Source: Bog-950 sp046329535 (GTDB lineage: Bacteria; Bacteroidota; Bacteroidia; Chitinophagales; LD1). Taken from it: a DNA stretch of 64,000 bases. Location: assembly GCA_046329535.1 (NCBI GenBank), contig JAXLUN010000001.1, forward strand, positions 62,001 through 126,000, given 5' to 3'. The stretch's first letter is position 1; the number at the start of each line of letters is the position of its first letter. A model generated the notes under the pieces. That model searched no databases. It was not told the DNA's origin and worked only from the letters and a program-made list of their open reading frames with translations. The translations under genes were made by a program, and so were the position numbers. Below, in pieces: positions 44,913-53,254 of the stretch.

Positions 44913-46775
44913 ATGGAAGAAACAACTTTAGAAAACACTACCGGTCATGTAGCCACACCGCACGATGACTTTGACTGGAATGTGGACAAACGCAATGTAG
45001 TTCGCTACAATGAAGCTGATCGTGTAAAGTATGACGCTCAGTATTCATCTACCTTGAAAACTATCGAGAACGATGAGATCGTAAAGGGAATTGTAGTGGC
45101 ATTGACCAACACAGATGTAGTATTGAACATTGGATTTAAGTCAGATGGTCTGGTTCCCCTTTCAGAATTCCGCGATGTGGAAGATTTAAAAGCAGGCGAT
45201 GAGTTTGATGTTTATGTAGTAAACAAGGAAGATAAAAAAGGTATCCTGCAGTTAAGCCGTAAAAATGCCCGAATGATTAAGGCTTGGGATGAAATTGTGG
45301 ATGCGCACAAAACTGGTATTGTGGTTACCGGTAAAATCAGTTCTAAAACTAAAGGCGGTCTTATCGCTAATGTATTTGGATTGGAAACATTCCTTCCGGG
45401 TTCTCAAATTGATGTTAAACCGATTACCGATTACGATGTGTATGTTGGTAAAACCATGGAGTTGAAAGTAGTTAAGATTAACGAAGCTATTAAAAATGCA
45501 GTTGTTTCTCATAAAGCATTGATTGAAAGCGATATCGAATCTCAACGCGAAGCTATTATTGGTAAGTTGGAGAAAGGTCAGGTGTTGGAAGGTGTTATCA
45601 AGAATATCACTGACTTCGGTGCCTTTATCGATTTGGGTGGAGTAGATGGTTTACTTTACATTACCGATATTTCATGGGGCAGAATTGCACATCCTAAGGA
45701 AGTGCTTGAGCTGAACCAGAAGTTGAACGTGGTTGTATTGGATTACGATGACAACAAAAAACGTATTTCATTAGGCTTAAAACAATTGCAACCACATCCA
45801 TGGGATACTTTGGATAAAGACATTGAAATTGGAAGCAAAGTGAAAGGTAAAATCGTGAACATTGAAGATTACGGTTCTTTCCTTGAAATTACTCCTGGCG
45901 TAGAAGGTCTGATTCACGTATCAGAAGTAAGCTGGAGCAATACTCCAATCAACAGCCGTGAATACTTCAAATCAGGTGATGAACATGAGGCTATCGTTAT
46001 GACTCTAGATCGCGAAGAAAGAAAGATGTCTCTTTCGTTAAAGCGTTTAACTGAAGATCCATGGATTAAGATTGCTGAAAAATTCCCTGTAGGAACAAAA
46101 ACTAAGGGCGTGGTTAAAAACATTACTCCTTATGGTGTATTTGTTGAGTTAGCTGATGGTATTGGTGGTATGGTTCATATCAGTGATTTGTCATGGACTA
46201 AACGTTATAACCACCCAACTGAGTTTACCAAAGTTGGTAATGAGCTGGATGTAGTTGTAATGGATATTGATAATGACAACCGTAAACTAACCCTTGGTCA
46301 CAAACAAATTGAAGAAGATCCATGGGATTCATTTGAAAATGTATTTCCTATCGGTTCGGTACATGAAGCAACTGTTTTGAGTGCTGATGATAAAGGAGCC
46401 ATTGTTCTGTTGCCTTATGGCCTGGAAGCATTTGCTCCTAAGAAACATTTAGCTAAAGAATCAGGTGGTTTTGTAGGTGCTGATGAGAAAGCAGAATTCA
46501 AGGTGATTGAGTTTAATAGAAACGATAAGAGAATTTTAGTGTCTCATGCACGTATCTGGGAAGAAGTAAAACATGAAGCCATTGAGGCAGAGAAGAACGA
46601 GAAAAAAGCTGAACGTGAAAAAACAGCTAAAACCGTTAAGAATCTGCAGAAGAATGTTGAAAAAACAACTCTGGGTGACTTGAGCGCTTTAAGCGATCTT
46701 AAAACTAAGATGGATAACAAAGCTGCCGGTGATGCAAAGGAAGCTTCTGCCGCAGAAGAAAAGAGTGCTGAATAA
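44913..46775 (+). CDS. rpsA: 30S ribosomal protein S1
   Basis: 620 residues from ATG 44913 (MEETTLENTTG); the frame is open further upstream but that part contains the promoter. Six S1 (OB-fold) repeats are visible, at ~50-120, 135-205, 222-290, 308-378, 395-465 and 482-550, for example GVIKNITDFGAFIDLGG and GKIVNIEDYGSFLEITPG. A Lys/Glu/Ala-rich tail (~550-620) follows. S1 brings mRNA to the 30S subunit; in Bacteroidota, which lack strong Shine-Dalgarno use, its role in initiation may be larger. A strong bidirectional terminator follows. Confidence 0.95.
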   Translation: MEETTLENTTGHVATPHDDFDWNVDKRNVVRYNEADRVKYDAQYSSTLKTIENDEIVKGIVVALTNTDVVLNIGFKSDGLVPLSEFRDVEDLKAGDEFDVYVVNKEDKKGILQLSRKNARMIKAWDEIVDAHKTGIVVTGKISSKTKGGLIANVFGLETFLPGSQIDVKPITDYDVYVGKTMELKVVKINEAIKNAVVSHKALIESDIESQREAIIGKLEKGQVLEGVIKNITDFGAFIDLGGVDGLLYITDISWGRIAHPKEVLELNQKLNVVVLDYDDNKKRISLGLKQLQPHPWDTLDKDIEIGSKVKGKIVNIEDYGSFLEITPGVEGLIHVSEVSWSNTPINSREYFKSGDEHEAIVMTLDREERKMSLSLKRLTEDPWIKIAEKFPVGTKTKGVVKNITPYGVFVELADGIGGMVHISDLSWTKRYNHPTEFTKVGNELDVVVMDIDNDNRKLTLGHKQIEEDPWDSFENVFPIGSVHEATVLSADDKGAIVLLPYGLEAFAPKKHLAKESGGFVGADEKAEFKVIEFNRNDKRILVSHARIWEEVKHEAIEAEKNEKKAEREKTAKTVKNLQKNVEKTTLGDLSALSDLKTKMDNKAAGDAKEASAAEEKSAE

Positions 46776-46796
46776 TTGTAAGCCTTTTTCACAATA

Positions 46797-46830
46797 AAAA
46801 ATCCCGCCCCGATAAAGGCGGGATTTTTTT
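46797..46830. terminator. Bidirectional terminator between rpsA and rocD
   Basis: ATCCCGCC (46801-46808) pairs perfectly with GGCGGGAT (46817-46824), flanked by AAAA before and TTTTTT after, so it has a U-run on either strand. It terminates rpsA transcription and the convergent rocD transcript, whose stop codon (46830-46832) touches the T-run. Confidence 0.9.
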
Positions 46831-48065
46831 TACCCCTGATATTCACTGAAGCATTTTCGAATAATGTTCAGGCTTTCATCTATCTGCTCTTTGGTTATGC
46901 AAAGAGGAGGCGCAAGTCGGATAATATAGTGGTGGGTAGGTTTGGCTAGCAACCCATGCTCCATAAATTTAAGACATAAATCCCAACCACAGTTCTCATC
47001 GGAAGTATTTAGCACAATGGCATTTAGTAAACCCTTACCTCGTATTTGTTTAATTAAGGGATGCTTAATTTTCTCCAGTTCATTTCGGAAATACTTCCCT
47101 AAATAGAAAGCATTGTAAACCAAATTTTCGTCCTTGATTACCTGTAATGCCGCCATAGCAACCTTACTGGCTAACGGGTTGCCTCCGTATGTAGAACCAT
47201 GTTCACCTGGTTTAATATTCATCATTACAGGGTCATCACATAGCACTGCTGATACAGGAATTGTGCCACCACTTAACGCCTTACCCAGAATTAAAATATC
47301 TGGTCGAACATCATCCCAGTCGCATGCAAGCATCTTTCCGGTTCTACCTAATCCCGTTTGCACTTCATCTGCAATAAACAATACCCCGGCCTTTTCGCAA
47401 AGGAATTTTGCTTTTGCCAGATAGTTTTCATCCGGAACAACTACACCCGCTTCACCCTGTATTGGCTCCACCATGAATCCGCATACATCTGCGTCTTCTA
47501 GTGCTGTGCTTAGTGCTTTTAAGTCGTTGTAAGGAATTGTAACAAAGTTTGGAACATAAGGCCCGAATCCTTTGTAGCTGGACGGGTCAGTGGAGGCAGA
47601 AATAGCAAGCAAAGTGCGTCCGTGAAAATTATTTTCTGGCACAATGATTTTTGCCTTTTTATCTTTTATACCTTTTACCTCATATCCCCATCTTCGGGCT
47701 AGCTTAATGGCTGTTTCAACGGCTTCAACTCCTGTATTCATCGGCAATACCTTATCATATCCAAAGTATTCGGTTATGTATTTCTCATATTCTCCCAATA
47801 CAGAATTATGAAATGCGCGTGAGGTAAGTGTAAGTTTTTCAGCTTGCTTTTTTAATACATCAACAATTAATTGGTGACAATGCCCTTGGTTTACTGCTGA
47901 GTAGGCAGAAAGAAAGTCGTAATAGCGCTTTCCATCAATATCCCATAAATAGACCCCTCGCCCCCTTTCTAGTACAACCGGAAGAGGGTGATAATTGTGA
48001 GCTCCGAACTTTTCTTCGAGTTCTATTAACTGTTCCGCACGGCTAAGTGATGTTTCTATAGACAT
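46830..48065 (-). CDS. rocD: Ornithine--oxo-acid transaminase
   Basis: 411 residues, typical length. Class III PLP aminotransferase motifs: GVEAVETAIKLARRWG, FHGRTLLAISAS, the cofactor-binding ADEVQTGLGRTGK and the Schiff-base Lys in ILGKALSGGTIPVSAV. The YLWDIDGKRYYDFLSAYSAV start is characteristic of ornithine aminotransferase rather than acetylornithine or GABA enzymes. It interconverts ornithine and glutamate semialdehyde for arginine catabolism or proline synthesis. No arginase or proline genes adjoin. Confidence 0.92.
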   Translation of the reverse strand: MSIETSLSRAEQLIELEEKFGAHNYHPLPVVLERGRGVYLWDIDGKRYYDFLSAYSAVNQGHCHQLIVDVLKKQAEKLTLTSRAFHNSVLGEYEKYITEYFGYDKVLPMNTGVEAVETAIKLARRWGYEVKGIKDKKAKIIVPENNFHGRTLLAISASTDPSSYKGFGPYVPNFVTIPYNDLKALSTALEDADVCGFMVEPIQGEAGVVVPDENYLAKAKFLCEKAGVLFIADEVQTGLGRTGKMLACDWDDVRPDILILGKALSGGTIPVSAVLCDDPVMMNIKPGEHGSTYGGNPLASKVAMAALQVIKDENLVYNAFYLGKYFRNELEKIKHPLIKQIRGKGLLNAIVLNTSDENCGWDLCLKFMEHGLLAKPTHHYIIRLAPPLCITKEQIDESLNIIRKCFSEYQG

Positions 48066-48308
48066 GATTTGAGATTGTTAAGTTAAAAATATGAATTCCC
48101 TTCATAAAGCTTTTTTCAAAGAGAAAATCATCTAAAAGATGCCAGAAATATCCCTTGCGTTGCGCAGGAAAAATAAATTGAAAATAAAGTTCGATTGACA
48201 TACTAGAGCTGTTAAATAAGCGTTTTGCGGACCGCTACGAGCATGGAGTAAGAAAAATATGAGGAATTGTCGTTTATTTGCAGTCCCAAATTAACTCAAG
48301 TAATAAGT

Positions 48309-48512
48309 ATGAACCTAAAGGAAAAAATACAGGTAATTGAGAAAGACTCTGAAATAATCAAAAAAGGTATTGGCAGAGTGGTAGAGAAATATCCTATGCC
48401 GATATCCATATTGGTTAGAGGAAACAAAACCGGTATGTCAGTAACGGTTGATGAGAATTTTGATAAGATACCGGATTCGGTATTTACTCAAAAGGTTCTA
48501 AGTCAAGTTTAA
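48309..48512 (+). CDS. Small protein of unknown function
   Basis: 67 residues from ATG 48309 (MNLKEKIQVIEKD). No signal peptide; an amphipathic N-terminal helix, then a SILVRGNKTGMSVTVDENFD strand pair. An upstream TTTATTTG element (about 48270-48280) could be its promoter. The 3' end overlaps the convergent 48484-48831 gene by 29 bases. No family recognised. Confidence 0.5.
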   Translation: MNLKEKIQVIEKDSEIIKKGIGRVVEKYPMPISILVRGNKTGMSVTVDENFDKIPDSVFTQKVLSQV

Positions 48513-48831
48513 TTCCTGCTCTTTTTACAAACTCATCTACGCTCATATCTATCCATACATGCGATAGAGGGCTCGAGTTTAATATGAGTGCAACGGTATA
48601 GTGTTTATCCAGAAATGACTGGATGAGATTATCTGGTGTCGTGTTATGTATATTGGTCTCATAGGAGGTTATAAATGCCTTTCGTACAGTTTTATCGTAT
48701 GGTGCTACAATAAACTCTCTCCATTCAAATTCAGAACCGTCAGAGAGAGTTATGGGAGTTTTGTATTCGCTGTTAAGATGATTTCTCAATCGTTTGGCCG
48801 CGGCAAGTGTTGTTTTAAATTCCTGATTCAT
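48484..48831 (-). CDS. Small protein of unknown function
   Basis: 115 residues from ATG 48831 (MNQEFKTTLAAAKRLRNHL). No signal peptide or membrane segment; a mixed alpha/beta pattern with SDGSEFEWREFIVAPYDKT and LSHVWIDMSVDEFVKRAG. No recognised family. It overlaps the convergent 67-residue gene by 29 bases at their 3' ends. Confidence 0.6.
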   Translation of the reverse strand: MNQEFKTTLAAAKRLRNHLNSEYKTPITLSDGSEFEWREFIVAPYDKTVRKAFITSYETNIHNTTPDNLIQSFLDKHYTVALILNSSPLSHVWIDMSVDEFVKRAGIKLDLEPFE

Positions 48832-48891
48832 TGGGCAAAGCTATAAAGATTTGTATGGTAAAGGTTGAATATGATTATACGAATAGAAATG

Positions 48892-48924
48892 AATCCGCCC
48901 GCAATGTATTATTACGGGCGGATT
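48892..48924 (-). terminator. Hairpin after the GAPDH gene
   Basis: A perfect 10-bp stem, AATCCGCCCG (48892-48901) with CGGGCGGATT (48915-48924). It lies 9 bases past the GAPDH stop and is the likely terminator of that gene, though the clearer T-run (TTTTT) is on the + strand and the minus side has only ATTT. It may act in both directions. Confidence 0.7.
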
Positions 48925-48933
48925 TTTATGAAT

Positions 48934-50382
48934 TTAATAGTAAACAAGTCTTCTAACGTCTGCTAAATGCTTGGCCAGGCGAATAACCTGGGCGGTGTAT
49001 CCGTATTCATTATCGTACCAAGCATAAACCACCACTCGCTTGCCATCTTCCGAAACAATGGTCGCCTTGCTGTCAATTTCTAATGCATGACTGTTACCAA
49101 CCACATCGCTGGATACTAATTCTTCCGATATGGAGTAATCAATCTGCTCAACCAGTTTGCCATAGAGTGATGCATTACGTAGAAAACTGTTTACTTCTTC
49201 GACAGTAGTAGCTTTCTTAACTGTCAGGCTCAGAATGGCTAGGGATACATTAGGAACCGGTACACGAACAGCGTTGGATGTAAGTTTTCCTTTCATGTTA
49301 GGAAATATCTTAGTTACTGCTTTCCCTGCACCAGTTTCGGTAATTACCATATTAATTGGAGCCCCACGTCCTCTACGCGATTTTTTGTGATAGTTATCCA
49401 GAAGATTCTGATCATTGGTATAAGCATGTACGGTTTCAATATGCCCTTGTTCAATACCTAAAGAGCTTTCAATGACATCAATTACCGGAACAATGGCATT
49501 GGTTGTGCAGGATGCGGCAGAGAAAATCTTGCCAGAGGCTCCGTTGTAATTCTGATGATTTACTCCGTAAACAATATTTGGAATGTCGCCTTTACTTGGA
49601 GCTGTTAGAATAACCATGCCTGCCCCCTTTGATTTGAGGTGTTCTCCTAACCCTTTTTCATCGCGCCAAACTCCGGTATTATCTATAATTATGGCATCGT
49701 TTATTCCGTATGTAGTATAATCAATCTCTGATGGAGAGGAGGCTGAAATCATTTTTACCGTGTGTCCGTTGATATTAATGGCACCGTTTTCTACATCAGG
49801 TACTACCACCCCTTCAAACTTACCATGAACAGAATCTTTGCGAAGGAGACTGGCTCTTTTCGGTAAGTCATCAGTGGAGCGCTCGCGGGTAACTATCCCC
49901 TTCAGACGGAGTTGATGTCCTGAGCCTGCATGATCCATTAGAATGCGAGCGGCTAAACGTCCAATTCGCCCAAACCCATACAATACAACATCACGAGGAA
50001 TGAGAATCTTCTTATCAGCTCCGATGAAGGATGTCAGTTTGGCTTTGACAAACTCGTCAACACTTGAATAGTTCTTACCTTCTGTGTGATATTCACTGGA
50101 TAGTCTGCCAAGGTCAATTTTGGAAGGAGCAATATTCAGCTTAGAGATAGCCTGCGCTAATGCCAAAGAAAGAGCAGTACTTAGTTTTACTTCTGCAAAC
50201 TGTGACAAGTAATTATGGTCATGAATGATTTCGCTTAGCTTCTTGTCAAAAAATTTTCTGCGAAATAAAACCAGTTCAATATCTTTTTCAAGTAACAATT
50301 TACTGGCAACATGTTGCAGTTCAAGGGTGGTTTTTTCATTGTCTACCCACTGTTTCAACTCCTGTTCATACGATTGCGGCAT
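48934..50382 (-). CDS. Glyceraldehyde-3-phosphate dehydrogenase, long form
   Basis: 482 residues from ATG 50382 (MPQSYEQELKQWVDNEK); the frame extends upstream but without coding character. About 125 N-terminal residues, mostly helical, precede the catalytic part, which opens VVLYGFGRIGRLAARIL (NAD-binding). The active-site Cys is ~292 in SAASCTTNAIVP, and VHAYTNDQNLLDNYHKKSRRGR follows. Standard GAPDH is ~335 residues; this extended form occurs in some Bacteroidota and others. It oxidises glyceraldehyde 3-phosphate in glycolysis; cofactor preference unknown. Confidence 0.92.
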   Translation of the reverse strand: MPQSYEQELKQWVDNEKTTLELQHVASKLLLEKDIELVLFRRKFFDKKLSEIIHDHNYLSQFAEVKLSTALSLALAQAISKLNIAPSKIDLGRLSSEYHTEGKNYSSVDEFVKAKLTSFIGADKKILIPRDVVLYGFGRIGRLAARILMDHAGSGHQLRLKGIVTRERSTDDLPKRASLLRKDSVHGKFEGVVVPDVENGAININGHTVKMISASSPSEIDYTTYGINDAIIIDNTGVWRDEKGLGEHLKSKGAGMVILTAPSKGDIPNIVYGVNHQNYNGASGKIFSAASCTTNAIVPVIDVIESSLGIEQGHIETVHAYTNDQNLLDNYHKKSRRGRGAPINMVITETGAGKAVTKIFPNMKGKLTSNAVRVPVPNVSLAILSLTVKKATTVEEVNSFLRNASLYGKLVEQIDYSISEELVSSDVVGNSHALEIDSKATIVSEDGKRVVVYAWYDNEYGYTAQVIRLAKHLADVRRLVYY

Positions 50383-50499
50383 AACTAAAGTTAGTTTAAA
50401 TAATAATGATGAAATGGTGAAAAAAGGCGGTGCGAATATGATAAGAATTCGCAAATGAAGAGGGATGAAATTAGACACTGAAAATAAGTAGGTGTTTTG

Positions 50500-51369
50500 T
50501 CAGGCGCACAAGTAGTCTTTAAGCAAAGAACTTCTGGTATTTGCCTTTAACTTAAGTAAGGCTTTATCTTTTATTTGCCTAACCCGCTCTCTGGTAAGAT
50601 TGTATTTATTGCCAATTTCTTCCAGCGATAATGTATTGTGATTACCTATTCCAAAGTATAGCTTGATTACCTCCGCCTCTTTTTCTTTTAAGACAGATAA
50701 CGACATTTCAATTTCACTTCTTAGGGATTCTGTGAAAACAATATTTTTATCTGTCTGCTCTACATTTACATCTTCTATCACATCTAGTAGTGAATTTTCC
50801 TTGTCGTTTGAAAAAGGGGCATCTACAGATACATAGATCACAGACAGACCCATAGTATCCTCTATTTCCTCTAGCTCTAGATGCAAAAGACTGGCTATTT
50901 CATCAGCCGTAGGCTCTCTCTCGTATTCTTGCTCCAGTTGTGCAAATGCTTTGTTGATGCGATTTAGTGAGCCTACTTTGTTTTGAGGCAAGTGAATGAT
51001 TCTAGCCTGTTCAGCTAAAGCCTGCAATATGGATTGCCTAATCCACCAAACTGCGTAGGTTATAAATTTGAAACCGCGTGTTTCGTCAAACTTTTCAGCT
51101 GCTTTGATAAGGCCAAGATTACCTTCATTAATTAAATCCGGCAATGTTAATCCTTGGTTTTGATACTGTTTAGCCACAGAAACAACAAAGCGTAGATTGG
51201 CAGTGGTGAGCTTTTCCAAAGCATTAGTATCTCCCTCCCTTATCTTTTTAGCTAATTCCACTTCTTCGTGAGCGGTAATCATTTCAACCCGACCAATTTC
51301 CTGTAAGTATTTTTCCAGCGAAGCACTTTCGCGGCTGGTAATACTTTTCGAAATTTTTAACTGCCTCAT
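50500..51369 (-). CDS. rpoD: Primary RNA polymerase sigma factor
   Basis: 289 residues, the short primary-sigma form of Bacteroidota (no long region 1.1). Region 1.2 at ~14-45 (SLEKYLQEIGRVEMIT), region 2 at ~50-120 (LINEGNLGLIKAAEKFDETRG, FKFITYAVWWIRQSI), region 3 at ~125-205, and region 4 at ~225-280 with TLSLEEIGNKYNLTRERVRQ as the -35-recognition helix-turn-helix. It should recognise TTTG/TAnnTTTG promoters such as those listed here. Confidence 0.95.
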   Translation of the reverse strand: MRQLKISKSITSRESASLEKYLQEIGRVEMITAHEEVELAKKIREGDTNALEKLTTANLRFVVSVAKQYQNQGLTLPDLINEGNLGLIKAAEKFDETRGFKFITYAVWWIRQSILQALAEQARIIHLPQNKVGSLNRINKAFAQLEQEYEREPTADEIASLLHLELEEIEDTMGLSVIYVSVDAPFSNDKENSLLDVIEDVNVEQTDKNIVFTESLRSEIEMSLSVLKEKEAEVIKLYFGIGNHNTLSLEEIGNKYNLTRERVRQIKDKALLKLKANTRSSLLKDYLCA

Positions 51370-51546
51370 AATGAAGATAGAGTTGGTATGGGTGGTATAA
51401 AATTTAGAATGCCAGTTGAAATATTTTTAGAATAATCAAAAATAAATAAATGGAATCCTAAAGTAAGTGATAATTTCAGATGACATAGTTTTTTGGTCAG
51501 ATATTTTAGAGCAGAATCTTTGATTTTATGTATTGGAAAACAATTG

Positions 51547-51578
51547 TTTGGAATTTCGGGGATATTCTTACATATTTG
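51547..51578 (+). promoter_or_regulatory. Promoter of the rpmB operon
   Basis: TTTG at 51547-51550 and CATATTTG at 51571-51578, 20 bases apart, fit the Bacteroidota pattern (first base of the -7 differs). The leader to ATG 51599 is ~14 bases. Confidence 0.6.
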
Positions 51579-51598
51579 CGCCCTCTAAAAAGAAAACT

Positions 51599-51841
51599 AT
51601 GAGCAAAGTTTGTGAATTGACAGGTAAACGTCCGATGTTTGGTAACTCCGTATCGCACTCAAACGCCAAGACTAGACGTAAGTTTATGCCTAATTTGAAA
51701 AAGAAAAAATTCTTTATCCCTGAGTTGGATGAGTGGATTGAATTGAAAATTTCTGTTTCTGCTTTACGTACAATCAATAAAAAAGGTATCTATAATTACC
51801 TGAAAGATTTGAGTGCCAAAGGCGAAATTAAATTGAATTAA
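51599..51841 (+). CDS. rpmB: 50S ribosomal protein L28
   Basis: 80 residues from ATG 51599 (MSKVCELTGKRPMFGNSVSH); the longer frame upstream carries the promoter. The first 20 residues and the SNAKTRRKFMPNL segment are diagnostic. First gene of rpmB-rpmG-DUF4295, with ftsY, rimO and bshC downstream. Confidence 0.97.
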   Translation: MSKVCELTGKRPMFGNSVSHSNAKTRRKFMPNLKKKKFFIPELDEWIELKISVSALRTINKKGIYNYLKDLSAKGEIKLN

Positions 51842-51864
51842 TAAACGTAGAATAACATATAGAA

Positions 51865-52053
51865 ATGGCAAATAAATCAAAAGGTAACAGAATACAGGTT
51901 ATTCTGGAGTGCACAGAGCAAAAAGAAACGGATGTTCCGGGAACTAGCCGTTATATGACTTACAAAAACCGTAAAACTACTACGGAGAGATTGGAGTTGA
52001 GAAAGTTCAATCCGAATCTTAAGAAGGTTACATTACATAAAGAAATCAAATAA
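51865..52053 (+). CDS. rpmG: 50S ribosomal protein L33
   Basis: 62 residues: MANKSKGNRIQVILECTEQK then TYKNRKTTTERLELRKFNP. It has only one of the Cys residues of zinc-type L33, so it is the zinc-free form, consistent with zinc-independent ribosome assembly (inference). Follows rpmB by 23 bases. Confidence 0.95.
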   Translation: MANKSKGNRIQVILECTEQKETDVPGTSRYMTYKNRKTTTERLELRKFNPNLKKVTLHKEIK

Positions 52054-52060
52054 TTGACTC

Positions 52061-52231
52061 ATGGCAAAAATTTCGAAAAACGCAAGAACTGACCGTGCTA
52101 CTGTAGCAGGTTCTAAAGATTACGTTAAAGTAATTAAGGCGGTAAAATCAAAAACTAACAATTACTCTTTCCTTGAAAAAATTGTTCATAAGGACAAGGT
52201 ACAAGATTTTCTTGCCGGCAAAGAGGTATAG
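52061..52231 (+). CDS. DUF4295 small ribosome-associated protein
   Basis: 56 residues from ATG 52061: MAKISKNARTDRATVAGSKD and a YSFLEKIVHKDKVQDFLAG tail. Very basic at the start. This DUF4295 protein sits beside L28/L33 in Bacteroidota and is regarded as ribosome-associated; its function is not firmly known. Gap of 7 bases from rpmG. Too short to appear in ordinary length-filtered calls. Confidence 0.9.
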   Translation: MAKISKNARTDRATVAGSKDYVKVIKAVKSKTNNYSFLEKIVHKDKVQDFLAGKEV

Positions 52232-52253
52232 TTTTGTGCAAATATTATTTCAT

Positions 52254-52284
52254 AAAGCATCTTTCGCCTGAAAGATGCTTTTTT
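52254..52284 (+). terminator. Hairpin terminator between DUF4295 and ftsY
   Basis: A perfect 12-bp stem AAAGCATCTTTC (52254-52265) / GAAAGATGCTTT (52270-52281) with a 4-base loop and a further TTT. It ends 14 bases before ftsY ATG, so it should lower but not necessarily abolish read-through from the ribosomal genes. Confidence 0.85.
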
Positions 52285-52297
52285 AGTTTTTAAGAAA

Positions 52298-53254
52298 ATG
52301 GGGCTATTCAGTTTTTTTACCAAGGAAAAGAAGGATGATCTGGACAAGGGTTTAGAGAAAACCAAAGAAGGCTTTTTCGCTAAAATTACACGAGCTGTTG
52401 CCGGTAAATCAAAAATAGATGATGAGGTTCTGGATAATCTGGAAGAGGCGCTTATTTCTTCGGATGTAGGTTTAGAAACCACTATCAAAATTATTAAGAG
52501 GATTGAAGCCAGAGCAGCCAATGATAAGTTTGTTTCATCAGCCGAAATGAATCAGTTGATTAAACATGAGATAGAGCTTATTTTGGCTGAAAATAAGAAC
52601 CGGGACGAAGAAAATTTTGATTTGCCCGAAGGGCACAAACCACATGTTATTATGGTAGTTGGTGTGAATGGTGCAGGTAAAACAACTACTATTGGTAAGT
52701 TGAGTTATCAGTTTAAAAACAATGGCAAAAAAGTGTTGCTTGGCGCTGCAGACACATTCCGAGCAGCTGCAGTTGATCAGTTAGATGTATGGGCGAAGCG
52801 CAGCGATGTGGAAATTGTAAAAGGACAGCATAATGCAGATCCGGCTTCCGTTGCATATCAAGCTGTGGAAAGAGGGGTGGCGATAGGTGCAGATGTGGTG
52901 ATTATTGATACAGCCGGCCGATTACATAACCGGATTGATTTAATGAACGAATTGTCTAAGATCAGAAAGGTTATGCAAAAAGTGGTACCTGATGCACCAC
53001 ATGAAGTTCTTCTTGTTCTGGATGGGTCAACTGGACAAAATGCTATTGAGCAAGCCCGCCACTTCACGGCCGCTACTCAGGTAACGGCTCTGGCCATTAC
53101 CAAATTGGACGGTACTGCGAAAGGAGGTGTTGTGTTGGGTATTTCTGACCAGTTTCATATTCCGGTTAAATATATTGGTGTAGGAGAAGCTATTGACAAG
53201 CTTCAGGTATTCAATAAGAAGTTGTTTGTAGAGTCACTATTTAAAGGTGCTTAA
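52298..53254 (+). CDS. ftsY: Signal recognition particle receptor FtsY
   Basis: 318 residues. An N domain of about 100 residues is followed by the GTPase G domain: P-loop GVNGAGKTTTIGKLS at ~119-135, DTFRAAAVDQL, DTAGRLHNR and TKLDGTAKGG. There is no long acidic N-terminal A domain, as is normal for Bacteroidota. FtsY docks SRP-ribosome complexes to the SecYEG translocon. rimO follows immediately, its GTG abutting the ftsY TAA. Confidence 0.96.
   Translation: MGLFSFFTKEKKDDLDKGLEKTKEGFFAKITRAVAGKSKIDDEVLDNLEEALISSDVGLETTIKIIKRIEARAANDKFVSSAEMNQLIKHEIELILAENKNRDEENFDLPEGHKPHVIMVVGVNGAGKTTTIGKLSYQFKNNGKKVLLGAADTFRAAAVDQLDVWAKRSDVEIVKGQHNADPASVAYQAVERGVAIGADVVIIDTAGRLHNRIDLMNELSKIRKVMQKVVPDAPHEVLLVLDGSTGQNAIEQARHFTAATQVTALAITKLDGTAKGGVVLGISDQFHIPVKYIGVGEAIDKLQVFNKKLFVESLFKGA

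Noticed and set aside
50383..50478. N-terminal extension of GAPDH and similar longer starts for the aldo/keto reductase, thioredoxin-like and MFS genes
   Set aside because: The extra residues are not conserved-looking and overlap promoters or divergent genes; internal ATG codons are better.
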